Shown one piece after another: positions 1 through 6,538 of a stretch of 14,730 nucleotides of DNA. Every line of letters begins with the position of its first letter. Position 1 is the stretch's first letter. A program made the translations under genes and the position numbers. This DNA comes from Chloroflexota bacterium. GTDB taxonomy: Bacteria; Chloroflexota; Chloroflexia; Thermomicrobiales; JADLAZ01. The notes below the pieces were generated by a model, which was given only the letters and a program-made list of their open reading frames with translations, was not told the DNA's origin and did not search any database. The stretch is from positions 1-14,730 of the forward strand of contig JADLAZ010000144.1 of NCBI GenBank assembly GCA_020849725.1, written 5' to 3'.

Positions 1-400
1 GACCGGCATCGATGGTGGCCACGACGTCATGGGCGCCGCTGGCCCCCGCACCGACTGGTACTTTGCCGAGGGCTACACGGGGACCGGCTTCGACGAGTAC
101 CTGACGATCAACAACCCTGGCGCGGTCGATGGATCGGTGACGATTCTCTACTTCGTCGAGGGGCTGGCGCCGGCCCTGCAACCGCAGCGGGTCGTCCCGC
201 TGCCGAAGAACAGCCGCGTCACCGTCGTGGTCCACGGCGCCTTCGCCCCGGTCGGCAATCCCGGCGGCCTCGGCCGGCTGACGGCTGGTCACGCGACTCG
301 ACTCATCAGCACGGTGCCGGTCATCGTTGAGCGGCCGATGTACTTCACCTACAACGGTAGTCTGGACGGCGGCCACAACGTCATGGGCTACGCCCCCTAA
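1..400 (+). CDS. C-terminal end of a secreted WYFAEGYTG-type repeat protein (5' partial)
   Basis: The frame is open from base 2 to a TAA at 398-400, so only the last 132 residues are here and the start lies upstream of the window. The motif DGGHDVMG (bases 11-34) recurs as DGGHNVMG (365-388), a period of 354 bases or 118 residues, so the visible part is the end of one repeat plus one complete unit. The unit runs from TDWYFAEGYTG through a beta-rich stretch (EYLTINNPG, VTILYFVEG, SRVTVVV) to VIVERPMYFTYNG. I recognise this as a beta-sandwich-like repeat of cell-surface or secreted proteins in Chloroflexota and Actinobacteria; no enzymatic motif is visible and its function is unknown. There is no cysteine and no C-terminal anchor, so the protein is probably secreted or anchored through its missing N-terminus. 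A hairpin begins 10 bases after the stop. The repeat-protein identity is fairly secure; any function would be a guess. Confidence 0.75.
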   Translation, partial: TGIDGGHDVMGAAGPRTDWYFAEGYTGTGFDEYLTINNPGAVDGSVTILYFVEGLAPALQPQRVVPLPKNSRVTVVVHGAFAPVGNPGGLGRLTAGHATRLISTVPVIVERPMYFTYNGSLDGGHNVMGYAP

Positions 401-409
401 CGCATTCCC

Positions 410-445
410 GCCGAGTTGGTGGGGCGGATGCCCCGCTAACTCGGC
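410..445 (+). terminator. Hairpin terminator candidate after the repeat-protein gene
   Basis: Left arm 410-425 and right arm 430-445 close a GGAT tetraloop. The pairing is GCCGAGTT with AACTCGGC outside and GGGGC with GCCCC inside, joined by three pairs of which two are G-U, giving 16 continuous pairs. It starts 10 bases past the stop codon. No T-run follows, so it is a U-less hairpin; termination is inferred from position and strength. Confidence 0.6.
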
Positions 446-586
446 GCCGGCCCGAACCTGGCTCCGCCGCGCGGTGCGGTCCCAGGTCGGTGTGGGACTT
501 CCCGCCCGCCGGCGCCGGGTACCGATGGGCCGGCCGGCGGTGACGATCGGCACTGTGGCTGACATCACCGGCTGGCTACGATGGTG

Positions 587-614
587 TTGACCCCGGTCGC
601 TGGTGACAGACGAT
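587..614 (+). promoter_or_regulatory. Weak candidate promoter for the PilZ gene
   Basis: TTGACC (587-592) is a five-of-six match to the -35 consensus. It is followed after 16 bases by GACGAT (609-614), only three of six to the -10 consensus. A start near 621 would leave a short leader before the gene. An alternative -10, TACGAT at 577-582, has no good -35. This is a weak call. Confidence 0.2.
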
Positions 615-658
615 GCGGTTCCGGGGCGCGGGTATCGAGCGCGGGAAGGCGAGTGCCC

Positions 659-1339
659 ATGTTGACGACGCAGCGTGGCCTGGGGCAGACATTCGCGCCC
701 GGGCTGACCATCGCGCTCGAGTTTGAGGAGGAGAGCCTTACCCAGCACGTGCTCAGCCAGGTCACCGAGGCCGGCGGCGGCCGCCTCTGGGTGACGATGC
801 CGATGCGCCGCGCCGCCTACGTGCCCTTGCCGGTCGACACGCTGGTGATGCTGCATGTCAAGCGGGAGGAGGGCGCCTTTGCCCTGCGAGCGCGCGTCAT
901 CGGCTGTCGCTGGCAGCCGGCGCCGGTGCTGGAACTCGCGTCGCTCGGCGAGATCGTGCGCCGGCCGCCGCGCGAGTATGTGCGCCTGCGTGTCAGGCTT
1001 ATCCCGGCGCGGGTAGTGGTGCTGGACGATGACGGTGGAGAGACACGCCTGGCGGCGACGATCGTCAATCTCAGTGCCGGTGGTGTGCTGCTGCGGTCGC
1101 GCCAGGCATTGCGGCCCGGCCAGCAGGTGGCTCTGACGATCGAATTGCCGCCGGCGCGTGGCGTCATCCACGCCACCACCCGCGTGCTGCGGGTCGATCT
1201 GCGGCAGGCCGAGCGCGGCGTCTACTACGACGCCGGCTGCAGCTTCATCGCGCTGACCGAGGCCGACCGTGACCTGATCACCGGCTTCATCTTCCGCAGC
1301 CAGGTACGGCAACGTCAGGAGAGTGCCGCACTCTCCTGA
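659..1339 (+). CDS. PilZ-domain protein, YcgR-like two-domain architecture
   Basis: A 226-residue probable cyclic-di-GMP receptor. Residues 1-98 resemble the N-terminal YcgR-type domain that precedes PilZ in many proteins (beta-rich, with LWVTMPMRR and ALRARVIGC). The PilZ domain starts about residue 100. It has overlapping RxxxR signatures in RRPPREYVR (R101/R105 and R105/R109) and the second signature NxSxxG in NLSAGG (N137, S139, G142). These are the residues that bind c-di-GMP in known PilZ proteins. No transmembrane segment is visible, so it is cytoplasmic, linking c-di-GMP to motility, surface polymer or another output that cannot be read here. I chose ATG 659, preceded by GGAAGGCGAG; GTG 653 is in frame and equally possible by spacing. 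The frame extends to 581, but those codons lack a ribosome site. It stands alone, convergent with the importer operon, and its stop lies inside a hairpin. Confidence 0.85.
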   Translation: MLTTQRGLGQTFAPGLTIALEFEEESLTQHVLSQVTEAGGGRLWVTMPMRRAAYVPLPVDTLVMLHVKREEGAFALRARVIGCRWQPAPVLELASLGEIVRRPPREYVRLRVRLIPARVVVLDDDGGETRLAATIVNLSAGGVLLRSRQALRPGQQVALTIELPPARGVIHATTRVLRVDLRQAERGVYYDAGCSFIALTEADRDLITGFIFRSQVRQRQESAALS

Positions 1340-1343
1340 CGTT
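1311..1343. terminator. Perfect 14-bp hairpin between convergent genes, overlapping the PilZ stop codon
   Basis: AACGTCAGGAGAGT (1311-1324) and ACTCTCCTGACGTT (1330-1343) are perfect reverse complements around a five-base loop. The TGA stop of the PilZ gene (1337-1339) lies in the right arm. The structure is the same on both strands and lies 100 bases beyond the stop of the oppositely oriented binding-protein gene, so it may end transcription from both sides. There is no proper T-run on either side. The symmetry is directly visible; bidirectional termination is inferred. Confidence 0.65.
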
Positions 1344-1444
1344 GCCCCTGGCCGCGCCGGCCAGGACGCCCGGCAACCGCCGCGACCGTGGCGAGCGGCT
1401 GGCAACGCGCGACCGCGCCGCCAGCCGGCTGGCTGGCCCTGACC

Positions 1445-2950
1445 CTACGGCTTCTTGGCCTTGACGAGCTGGAGCACGCCACCTGGCTTGGATGCTTCGC
1501 GCATCAACTCCTCGGCGGCGGCGGTGAAGGCCGTCTTGGGATCCTGCTTCTCGAGCGTGATCTTCTCCAGCCCCTTGCCGATCATCTGGTCGCCGTTGCG
1601 GATGAAGACGCGGGCTGCATCCTGCGGCGAGGTCTTGGCCAGTTGATCGACGGCGACCTTGGCGTTCGGGTTCTTCTCGAAGAAGGCCTTCATGTCCGGG
1701 CTGTTGACCGACGACTTGCGCACCGGCATGTAGCCGGTCGACTGCGACCAGATGACCTGCTGATCCGGCGACGAGGCGAACTTGACGAAGTCCATCGCCG
1801 CCGCCTGCCGGTCGGGCGTGATCGCGGCCATGATGCCCAATCCCGCGCCACCCGTGGGGCAGCCGAACTGCTTCATCTCCGGCAGGAAGCCGGTGCCGAA
1901 CTGGAACTTGCCGGTCGCGCCAGTCGTGACGCCAGCCAGGCTGCCGGTCGACAGCATCGCCGTGGCGGCCAGCTGGTTGATGAAGTCGACCTGCGAGTCC
2001 TTGGTCGCGACGGCGAAGCGGTACTTGTGGATCAGGTCGTGGACGAACTGGCCGGCTTCGACGCCCGGCGGCTCGGCCAGCAAGATCTTGAAGTTCGGGT
2101 CGGTGATCTCGGTCGAGTACTTGCCGCCCCACTGCCAGATCATGCCCTGGAAGACCCAGGCGATGTAGGAAGCACTGCCGGCGAAGGCGATCGCGCTCAG
2201 GTTCGCGTCGGGCTTGGCCAGCTTCGGCGCCCACTCCAGGAACTCGGTCCAGTTCTTCGGGGCGCGGTCGGGCAGGCCGGCTGCCTTGAACATATCCTTG
2301 TTGTAGTAGAAGAGTGGTGTGCTGCGGGCGAAGGGGATCCACCAGGTCTTCCCCTCCTTGACACCCTCGTTGATGAGCGAGTCGACGTAGTCGGTCTTGT
2401 CGACCTTGGCCGACGCCATCAGGTCGTCCAGCGGAGCGAGCGAGCTGTTGAGGTAGAAGCTGAACCACCAGACATCGGAGAGCGCGGCGACGTCGGGCAC
2501 TTGCTTGGCCGCTAGCGCGGCCGTCAGCTTGTTGGCCGTCTCTTCGTAGGTGCCCTGGAACTGGTGCTCGGCCGTGATTGGCCCGCCCAGCTTGTTGTAG
2601 CGCTCGACCAACTCGTCGACCGACTTGCCGAGGTTGCCACCCCAGGCGCCCCAGAAGATGACCTTCTGGGCGCCGGCGGCCGGCGCGGCGGCCGGCTTGG
2701 TCGCCGCCGCAGCCGGGGCGGTGGTGGGGGCGGCCGCCGCGGGCTTCGTTGGCTCAGCCGGCTTGGCCGCCGGCGCCGTCGTCGGGGCCGCGGCCGGCGC
2801 CGTCGTTGGGGCCGCGGCCGCCGGCTTGGTCGGTTCGGCCGCCTTGGGCGCCGCCGTCGGGCTGGCCGGCGCACCGCAGGCCGCGGCCAGGAGGGCGAGA
2901 CCAGTCGCGCCGGCCGCGCCCAGGAGAAATCGCCGTCGATCGAGTCGCAT
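1445..2950 (-). CDS. ABC transporter sugar-binding lipoprotein (family 1 solute-binding protein), Tat-type signal
   Basis: A 501-residue extracytoplasmic binding protein that would capture a sugar and deliver it to the two permeases encoded just upstream. Residues 1-24 are a Tat-type signal (RRRFLL at 5-10, then a hydrophobic stretch) ending in lipobox LAAAC with Cys25 as the lipid site. Residues 26-94 are an Ala/Pro/Thr/Lys linker with near-identical APTTAPAA blocks. The binding domain follows from about KVIFWGAWGG (96-105), the usual beginning of MalE/UgpB-type proteins, with ALSDVWWFSFYL and the C-terminal RKSSVNSPDMKAFFE region typical of the family. Start ATG 2950 is chosen because AAGGAGG (2959-2965) lies 8 bases upstream; a longer in-frame ATG at 2980 lacks a site and would put ten residues ahead of the Tat motif. 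It is the last gene of the cluster, unusual since the binding protein is often first. The substrate cannot be told from the sequence. Confidence 0.9.
   Translation of the reverse strand: MRLDRRRFLLGAAGATGLALLAAACGAPASPTAAPKAAEPTKPAAAAPTTAPAAAPTTAPAAKPAEPTKPAAAAPTTAPAAAATKPAAAPAAGAQKVIFWGAWGGNLGKSVDELVERYNKLGGPITAEHQFQGTYEETANKLTAALAAKQVPDVAALSDVWWFSFYLNSSLAPLDDLMASAKVDKTDYVDSLINEGVKEGKTWWIPFARSTPLFYYNKDMFKAAGLPDRAPKNWTEFLEWAPKLAKPDANLSAIAFAGSASYIAWVFQGMIWQWGGKYSTEITDPNFKILLAEPPGVEAGQFVHDLIHKYRFAVATKDSQVDFINQLAATAMLSTGSLAGVTTGATGKFQFGTGFLPEMKQFGCPTGGAGLGIMAAITPDRQAAAMDFVKFASSPDQQVIWSQSTGYMPVRKSSVNSPDMKAFFEKNPNAKVAVDQLAKTSPQDAARVFIRNGDQMIGKGLEKITLEKQDPKTAFTAAAEELMREASKPGGVLQLVKAKKP
2705..2839. 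repeat. Repetitive linker coding for Ala/Pro/Thr blocks in the binding protein
   Basis: The 18-residue block beginning AEPTKPAAAAPTTAP occurs twice in the protein (residues 38-55 and 65-82). At the DNA level there is a 24-bp tandem duplication, 2769-2792 and 2793-2816, differing at one base. Such sequence is prone to slippage, so linker length probably varies between strains. Confidence 0.7.
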
Positions 2951-2958
2951 CAGAGCTG

Positions 2959-2965
2959 CCTCCTT
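2959..2965 (-). promoter_or_regulatory. Strong Shine-Dalgarno site fixing the binding-protein start
   Basis: On the minus strand this reads AAGGAGG, 8 bases ahead of ATG 2950. It is a stronger, better spaced site than those of the two permeases, fitting the larger amounts of binding protein normally needed. Confidence 0.75.
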
Positions 2966-2992
2966 GGTATCTATCGTCACGCTATGCGCCTG

Positions 2993-3033
2993 AGTCCGGA
3001 CCGCCGCACCGGCGGGCCGGTCCCGCGCGGACT
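2993..3033 (-). other. Intercistronic hairpin between second permease and binding-protein gene
   Basis: AGTCCG (2993-2998) pairs with CGGACT (3028-3033), and inside it GACCG (2999-3003) pairs with CGGTC (3018-3022), leaving a five-base bulge. It overlaps the permease TAG stop (3032-3034) and fills the centre of the 81-base gap. It could stop RNA decay or cause partial termination and so set the permease to binding-protein ratio, as intercistronic hairpins do in other maltose-type operons. That role is inference. Confidence 0.35.
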
Positions 3034-3919
3034 AGCCCTTGGTCGCGCCGGCGGTCAGGCCGGCGACCAGGTGGCGTTGCGCCCAGAGGAAGAAGATGAG
3101 GATCGGCACGACGACGAACATCGTCGCGGCCATGACGATGCCCCACTGCGTCGTGCCCTCCTGCTGCGACAGGAAGGCGAGGCCGATCGGCAGCGTGCGC
3201 ATCTCTTTGGAGTTGGTGATGATGAGCGGCCAGAGGAACTCGTTCCAACTGCTGACGGCGGCCAGCAGCGCCACCGTCGCCAGCACCGGCGCTGACAGCG
3301 GCAGGACGATGTGCTGGATGACGTGGCGGTGGCCGGCGCCCTCGATCTGCGCCGCCTCCAGGATGTCCTTTGGCAGCGTCAGGAAGTGCTGCCGCAGCAG
3401 GAAGGTGCCGAAGACGACGCCGCCGTGCGGCAGGATCAGGCCGGCGTAGGTGTTGACCCAGCCGAAGCTGCTGGCTGTCAAGTAGTTGGACAAGATCAGC
3501 GCCTGCTCCGGCACCATCAGCGCCGCCAGCAAGATGAGGAAGATGATGTTCTTGCCCGGCACGCGCAGAAAGACGAGCGCGTAGGCGGTCAGCGTGGCGT
3601 TGATCAGCTTCAGCAGCACGATCGAGCTGGTGACGAAGAGGCTGTTGAAGAAGAACGTGCCGAACGGGGCAGCCTCCCAGGCGGCAACGTAGTTCTGCCA
3701 GTACAGCGAGCGCGGCAGCCAGATCGGTGGGAAGGTGAAGATCTCCTGCAGCGTCTTGAGCGAGGCCGACGCCATCCAGTAGAGGGGGATGCCGAAGATC
3801 AGTACGACCAGTGCGAGGCCGAGATAGCCCGCCCCAGCGGCGACGGTCGCTCGCCTGGCGAGCGCGGCTGGCCGCGTGGCGGTCAGGTCGCCCGCGACCG
3901 GGCGCGAGTGGACGCTCAT
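3032..3919 (-). CDS. ABC sugar transporter permease, MalG/UgpE type
   Basis: A 295-residue inner-membrane permease, the usual length for the MalG/UgpE group. A short cytoplasmic N-terminus is followed by a first hydrophobic segment at about 28-50 (GYLGLALVVLIFGIPLYWMA). The ASLKTLQEIFTFPPIWLP stretch and NYVAAWEAAPFGTFFFNS (77-93) are hallmarks of this subfamily. Further membrane segments lie at about 95-118, 123-145, 158-175, 210-230 and 262-282. The cytoplasmic EAA loop that docks to the ATPase is EAAQIEGAGHRHVIQHIVLP (188-207). It would pair with the permease encoded immediately upstream; the two genes are 11 bases apart. The ribosome site AGGAG overlaps the preceding TAG stop, nine bases before the ATG, which suggests translational coupling. 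Substrate is unassigned. Confidence 0.93.
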   Translation of the reverse strand: MSVHSRPVAGDLTATRPAALARRATVAAGAGYLGLALVVLIFGIPLYWMASASLKTLQEIFTFPPIWLPRSLYWQNYVAAWEAAPFGTFFFNSLFVTSSIVLLKLINATLTAYALVFLRVPGKNIIFLILLAALMVPEQALILSNYLTASSFGWVNTYAGLILPHGGVVFGTFLLRQHFLTLPKDILEAAQIEGAGHRHVIQHIVLPLSAPVLATVALLAAVSSWNEFLWPLIITNSKEMRTLPIGLAFLSQQEGTTQWGIVMAATMFVVVPILIFFLWAQRHLVAGLTAGATKG

Positions 3920-3930
3920 CCCGGTCTCTC

Positions 3931-4845
3931 CTACTGATAGTGGACGCGGCGCTCGGCGTAGGCGAACTGGAGGATGGTCACGACCAGCATCAGCGTGAAC
4001 AGGATCATGCCGATGGCGGCGGCCGTGCCGGCATTGAAGGCGATGAAGCCTTCCTCATACAGCGAGAAGATCAGCGTATTCGTCGCATCGACCGGGCCGC
4101 CGCGGGTCATGACATAGATGATATCGAACGACTGGAAGAGCGCCAGGATCGTCGTCACGACGATGAAGAAGGTGATCGGCGACAGCATCGGCAGGGTGAT
4201 GCGGCGAAAGCGATGCCAGGCGTTGGCGCCGTCCATAGCGGCCGCCTCGTACAACTCGGTCGGGATCGTCTGCAGGCCGGCCAGGTAGACGACGGTGCTG
4301 TAGCCGACGTTCTTCCAGACGTAGACGATTAGGACGGCCAGCATCGCCCAGCTCTTGTCCAGCAGCCAGTTGGGCGACCCCAGGCCGAACAGCCCCAGCA
4401 GCAGCTTCATCAGGCCGAAGCGGGGATCAAAGATGTAGACCCAGACCAGGCCGACGGCCGCACCGCTGATGACGGTCGGGGCAAAGACCAGCGAGCGCAC
4501 CGACTGGCGGGTGCGCAGCGGCTGATTGAGCAGCAGCGCCAGCAGCAGGCCGATCATCAGCGTGCCGAGCAGGCCGCCGACGACGAAAACGGCGGTGTTG
4601 GTCAGCACGCGGTGGAATTTTGGGTCACCGAACAGGTAGATGTAGTTGTCCAGGCCGACGAACAGCTTCTCTGGCGCGAGCATGTCCCACACGGTCAGGC
4701 TCAGGTAGGCTTGCTGCAGGAGTGGCCAGTAGACGAAGGTGCCTAGGAAGAGCACGTTCGGCGCCAGCATGAGAATGAACAGCGCCACGTCGCGCCAGTG
4801 GACACGCGGGCGTTGTCGCGGCGTTGCCAAAACCGTTGTCGCCAC
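3931..4845 (-). CDS. ABC sugar transporter permease, MalF/UgpA type
   Basis: A 304-residue inner-membrane permease and first gene of the importer cluster. Membrane segments lie at about 19-41, 82-107, 119-139, 165-190, 223-243 and 272-294. The FVGLDNYIYLFGDPKFHRVLTNT block (62-84) is typical of the UgpA/LacF/MsmF group. The EAA loop EAAAMDGANAWHRFRRITLP (200-219) is the ATPase contact site. Translation starts at GTG 4845, supported by AGGAGG six bases upstream. No ATP-binding subunit is encoded anywhere in the window. The cluster therefore probably depends on a shared MsmX/MalK-like ATPase from elsewhere, as many sugar importers of this type do. Confidence 0.93.
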   Translation of the reverse strand: MATTVLATPRQRPRVHWRDVALFILMLAPNVLFLGTFVYWPLLQQAYLSLTVWDMLAPEKLFVGLDNYIYLFGDPKFHRVLTNTAVFVVGGLLGTLMIGLLLALLLNQPLRTRQSVRSLVFAPTVISGAAVGLVWVYIFDPRFGLMKLLLGLFGLGSPNWLLDKSWAMLAVLIVYVWKNVGYSTVVYLAGLQTIPTELYEAAAMDGANAWHRFRRITLPMLSPITFFIVVTTILALFQSFDIIYVMTRGGPVDATNTLIFSLYEEGFIAFNAGTAAAIGMILFTLMLVVTILQFAYAERRVHYQ

Positions 4846-5057
4846 GAGGTACCTCCTGAGCCATCCCGACCCGGCCAGGGACCAGCTTACCGATTCCGTG
4901 TTAGGGGCAGCTTAACATACGACCAAGCTTGGCGCGAGCAGCGTTCCTCTGCCCCTGGCTCGGAGAAGGTCGTGAGCGCCTGGTGACACCGCGAATGGGG
5001 CGCTGCCGTGCCGCCGGTCTTGCTGCCTGTCACTGCCGACTCGCGCTGGAATGGGCC

Positions 5058-5088
5058 GGCGCTGTGTCACTGCCGTGACACCGGCGCC
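5058..5088. terminator. Hairpin in the intergenic stretch, possible terminator of the NadD-like gene
   Basis: GTGTCAC (5064-5070) pairs perfectly with GTGACAC (5075-5081) around a TGCC loop. An outer helix GGCGC (5058-5062) with GCGCC (5084-5088) extends it across a small internal loop, making 12 pairs in all. There is no T-run on either strand. It lies about 150 bases downstream of the NadD-like stop, rather far for a dedicated terminator, so a leader structure of the importer transcript is also possible. Confidence 0.4.
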
Positions 5089-5215
5089 CCAACCGCAGGC
5101 ACTCGAGGTTCTGCGGACAGGGTTCCGCTCGACCTGGCGCGTCGTAGCGTACTCTGGAGCAGAAAGAGCATCCACCGTGTCGACGGAGCTGGTGTACTCG
5201 ACAAAGTGTACGACA

Positions 5216-5227
5216 ACGGTTAACCGT
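5216..5227. promoter_or_regulatory. Operator-like perfect 12-bp palindrome
   Basis: ACGGTTAACCGT is its own reverse complement. The core GGTTAACC resembles the GGT-ACC half-site arrangement bound by FadR-type GntR regulators, but this is a loose likeness. It lies 13 bases beyond the stop of the NadD-like gene and 370 bases upstream of the importer start. No regulator gene is in the window. Confidence 0.35.
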
Positions 5228-5239
5228 CAAGCGAAGGCG

Positions 5240-6481
5240 TCACCGGCCGGCGGATCGCCAGAGTGGACGCACTTGCCCCGTCGTTGGGCGCACCTGATCC
5301 TGGAAGCCGGCCAGATCGCGGGCGCGGTTGGCGGGGTCACCCGGTGGCGCGGCCAGCCAGGTCCGGCAGGCGCGACCGTGCCGGCCTGGAGCGCGCATCA
5401 GACGCAGCAGGCCGGGCAGGTCGGCCTGGTCCCCAGCGGGCGTGTGGGCCAGCACGTCCAGCAGCGCCAGGCGCAGCGCATAGGCGTCGATCAACTCGCC
5501 GCTGTGGAGGCGGTATGGCGGCGCGTAGACGCGGGTCGTCGTCAGCAGCACCCGCGTCTCGATCGGCACCGCTGTCATGGGGTCGTTGTCGGCGGCGTCG
5601 GCGCGCACCTGGGTCGACGACAGCCCGGTGTAGGCGTCGGCCAGCGGCAGCCAGCGCACGAACCCGGCGAAGCGGCGGTTCTCCGGCCGGTCGAGCAGCG
5701 CCCGCAGCGCCGCCGGCCCCTGGTCGTGGCGCGGCGCGGCCAGCAGCGTCGCGTGGGCGAAGAGGCCGTCCAGCGCCGCATCGCGGTCGTCGTAGTAGCG
5801 CGGGTCGAATATCTGGACGACCTTGTCGAAGCCGACGATGAAGGCCAGCTCGCGCACGCCGGGCAGCGCCGCCCGCAGCGCCACCGCCTGATCGACGTAC
5901 AGGCCGCGGTTGAGCAGGACGATGCCGCGCGCGGAGTGCCGCGCGACGTGCAGTTCCAGCGCGATCAGGCGGTCTTCCAGCGCCGCGCCGGTGACGCGCT
6001 CCTTGTCGACGATGCGCACGCTGAGAGCGAAGGCGACGCCATCGACGCCGCCGGCGGTGATGGCGCGCTCGGCCAGCGCCGTGTGCGCCCGCGTCAACGG
6101 GTTGAACGAGCCGGCCAGCACGGCCAGCCGCGCTGGCGGCGACCAGCCGGCTGGCAGCAGGCGCACCGCCGCTGGCCCGTCCGGGTTCAACTCGGTCAGT
6201 AGCGCGTGCAGGCGCAGCCAGCGGCCAAGGTCGAAGAACGCGGCCCGACGCGAGCGGCCGGGGGGGTGGGAGCCACCGGAACCCTCACCCCGGCCCTCTC
6301 CCAGGAGGAGAGAGGGGGGATTGGCCTCACCACTGCCAGTTTCTTCTTCCGCTGGGTGAGGCTTCCGAGGGGCGCTCGCGGTCGGATTATCCCCCCGCGC
6401 GCCCTCTGTCAGGGGGGAATCGGGAGTACCGTCACCTGTTCTCCCCTGAAATGGGGGGAGAGGGGGGTTAGATTCCGCCAC
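5240..6481 (-). CDS. NadD-like nucleotidyltransferase (cytidylyltransferase fold) with a repeat-derived N-terminus
   Basis: The core at about residues 117-325 is a nucleotidyltransferase of the NadD/NMNAT superfamily, which transfers AMP or CMP to a phosphorylated substrate. The N-terminal signature is GSFNPLTRAH (124-133), where T130 and H133 fill the (H/T)xGH nucleotide-binding positions with Ala in place of Gly. LSSTQVR (287-293) matches the ISSTxxR motif and FIVGFDKVVQIFD (214-226) the substrate-side GxD region. It is probably nicotinate/nicotinamide mononucleotide adenylyltransferase-like, but a C-terminal extension of about 90 residues makes exact activity uncertain. Residues 1 to ~75 are Gly/Pro-rich and coincide with a hairpin-rich intergenic repeat. 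Family-like sequence seems to begin at AAFFDLGRWLRLHALL (80-95). The GTG at 6481 is the furthest upstream start but lacks a ribosome site; TTG 6190 and GTG 6166 are in-frame alternatives, also without one. The true start is therefore unknown. Confidence 0.7.
   Translation of the reverse strand: MAESNPPLPPFQGRTGDGTPDSPLTEGARGDNPTASAPRKPHPAEEETGSGEANPPSLLLGEGRGEGSGGSHPPGRSRRAAFFDLGRWLRLHALLTELNPDGPAAVRLLPAGWSPPARLAVLAGSFNPLTRAHTALAERAITAGGVDGVAFALSVRIVDKERVTGAALEDRLIALELHVARHSARGIVLLNRGLYVDQAVALRAALPGVRELAFIVGFDKVVQIFDPRYYDDRDAALDGLFAHATLLAAPRHDQGPAALRALLDRPENRRFAGFVRWLPLADAYTGLSSTQVRADAADNDPMTAVPIETRVLLTTTRVYAPPYRLHSGELIDAYALRLALLDVLAHTPAGDQADLPGLLRLMRAPGRHGRACRTWLAAPPGDPANRARDLAGFQDQVRPTTGQVRPLWRSAGR
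6275..6480. repeat. GC-rich hairpin repeat element overlapping the 5' end of the NadD-like gene
   Basis: Three hairpins follow one another: CCCTCTC 6294-6300 with GAGAGGG 6310-6316; TCCCCCC 6390-6396 with GGGGGGA 6412-6418; CTCCCC 6441-6446 with GGGGAG 6455-6460. Read in frame they give PSLLLGEGRGEG and PLTEGARG on the minus strand, and LTPALSQEERG on the plus strand. I recall such peptides as spurious translations of dispersed intergenic repeats in many genomes. The hairpins are directly visible; the assignment to a dispersed family cannot be tested inside one window. Confidence 0.5.
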
Positions 6482-6538
6482 GTGGGCGTACCTGCCCGTG
6501 CGAGCCTAACAATGGGGTAGGGTGCGGATCGCGCCGGC

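Larger units (their letters stand above)
4846..5239. other. 394-bp gene-free stretch upstream of the importer operon
   Basis: It separates the end of the NadD-like gene from the importer start, both on the minus strand. It holds a strong hairpin (5058-5088), a weaker one (AGCGCC 4975-4980 with GGCGCT 4999-5004), a 12-bp palindrome (5216-5227) and a repeated GTGTAC at 5192-5197 and 5206-5211. The promoter of the importer should be here; a poor minus-strand candidate is TTGGTC (4921-4926), 17 bases, TAACAC (4898-4903), each only three of six to consensus. Short open frames here (for example 5008-5223 on the plus strand) have no ribosome site or recognisable product. Confidence 0.5.

Noticed and set aside
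1388..2515. Long plus-strand open frame of 375 codons, and the 393-codon minus-strand frame at 1287-2468
   Set aside because: Both overlap the binding-protein gene in other frames and give Arg/Gly/Asp-rich sequence without domain features, while the 2950-1445 frame has a signal, lipobox and family domain.
2705..2839. CRISPR-like or minisatellite array
   Set aside because: The repeats are coding (APTTAPAA peptide blocks inside a lipoprotein linker) and have no unique spacers.
2564..3295. Plus-strand Gly/Arg-rich frames over the Ala/Pro linker
   Set aside because: These are antisense readings of the repetitive linker codons and have no ribosome site.
4898..4926. Firm promoter call for the importer
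   Set aside because: TTGGTC-17-TAACAC matches only three of six bases in each box, which is close to chance, so it is mentioned only within the gap description.
5008..5223. 71-codon ORF in the gap before the importer
   Set aside because: No ribosome site, it covers a hairpin, and its composition is unlike a folded protein.
5051..6202. Plus-strand open frame of 383 codons
   Set aside because: It is antisense to the NadD-like gene, which carries the nucleotidyltransferase motifs. The product is Arg/Gln/Val-rich and low in complexity.
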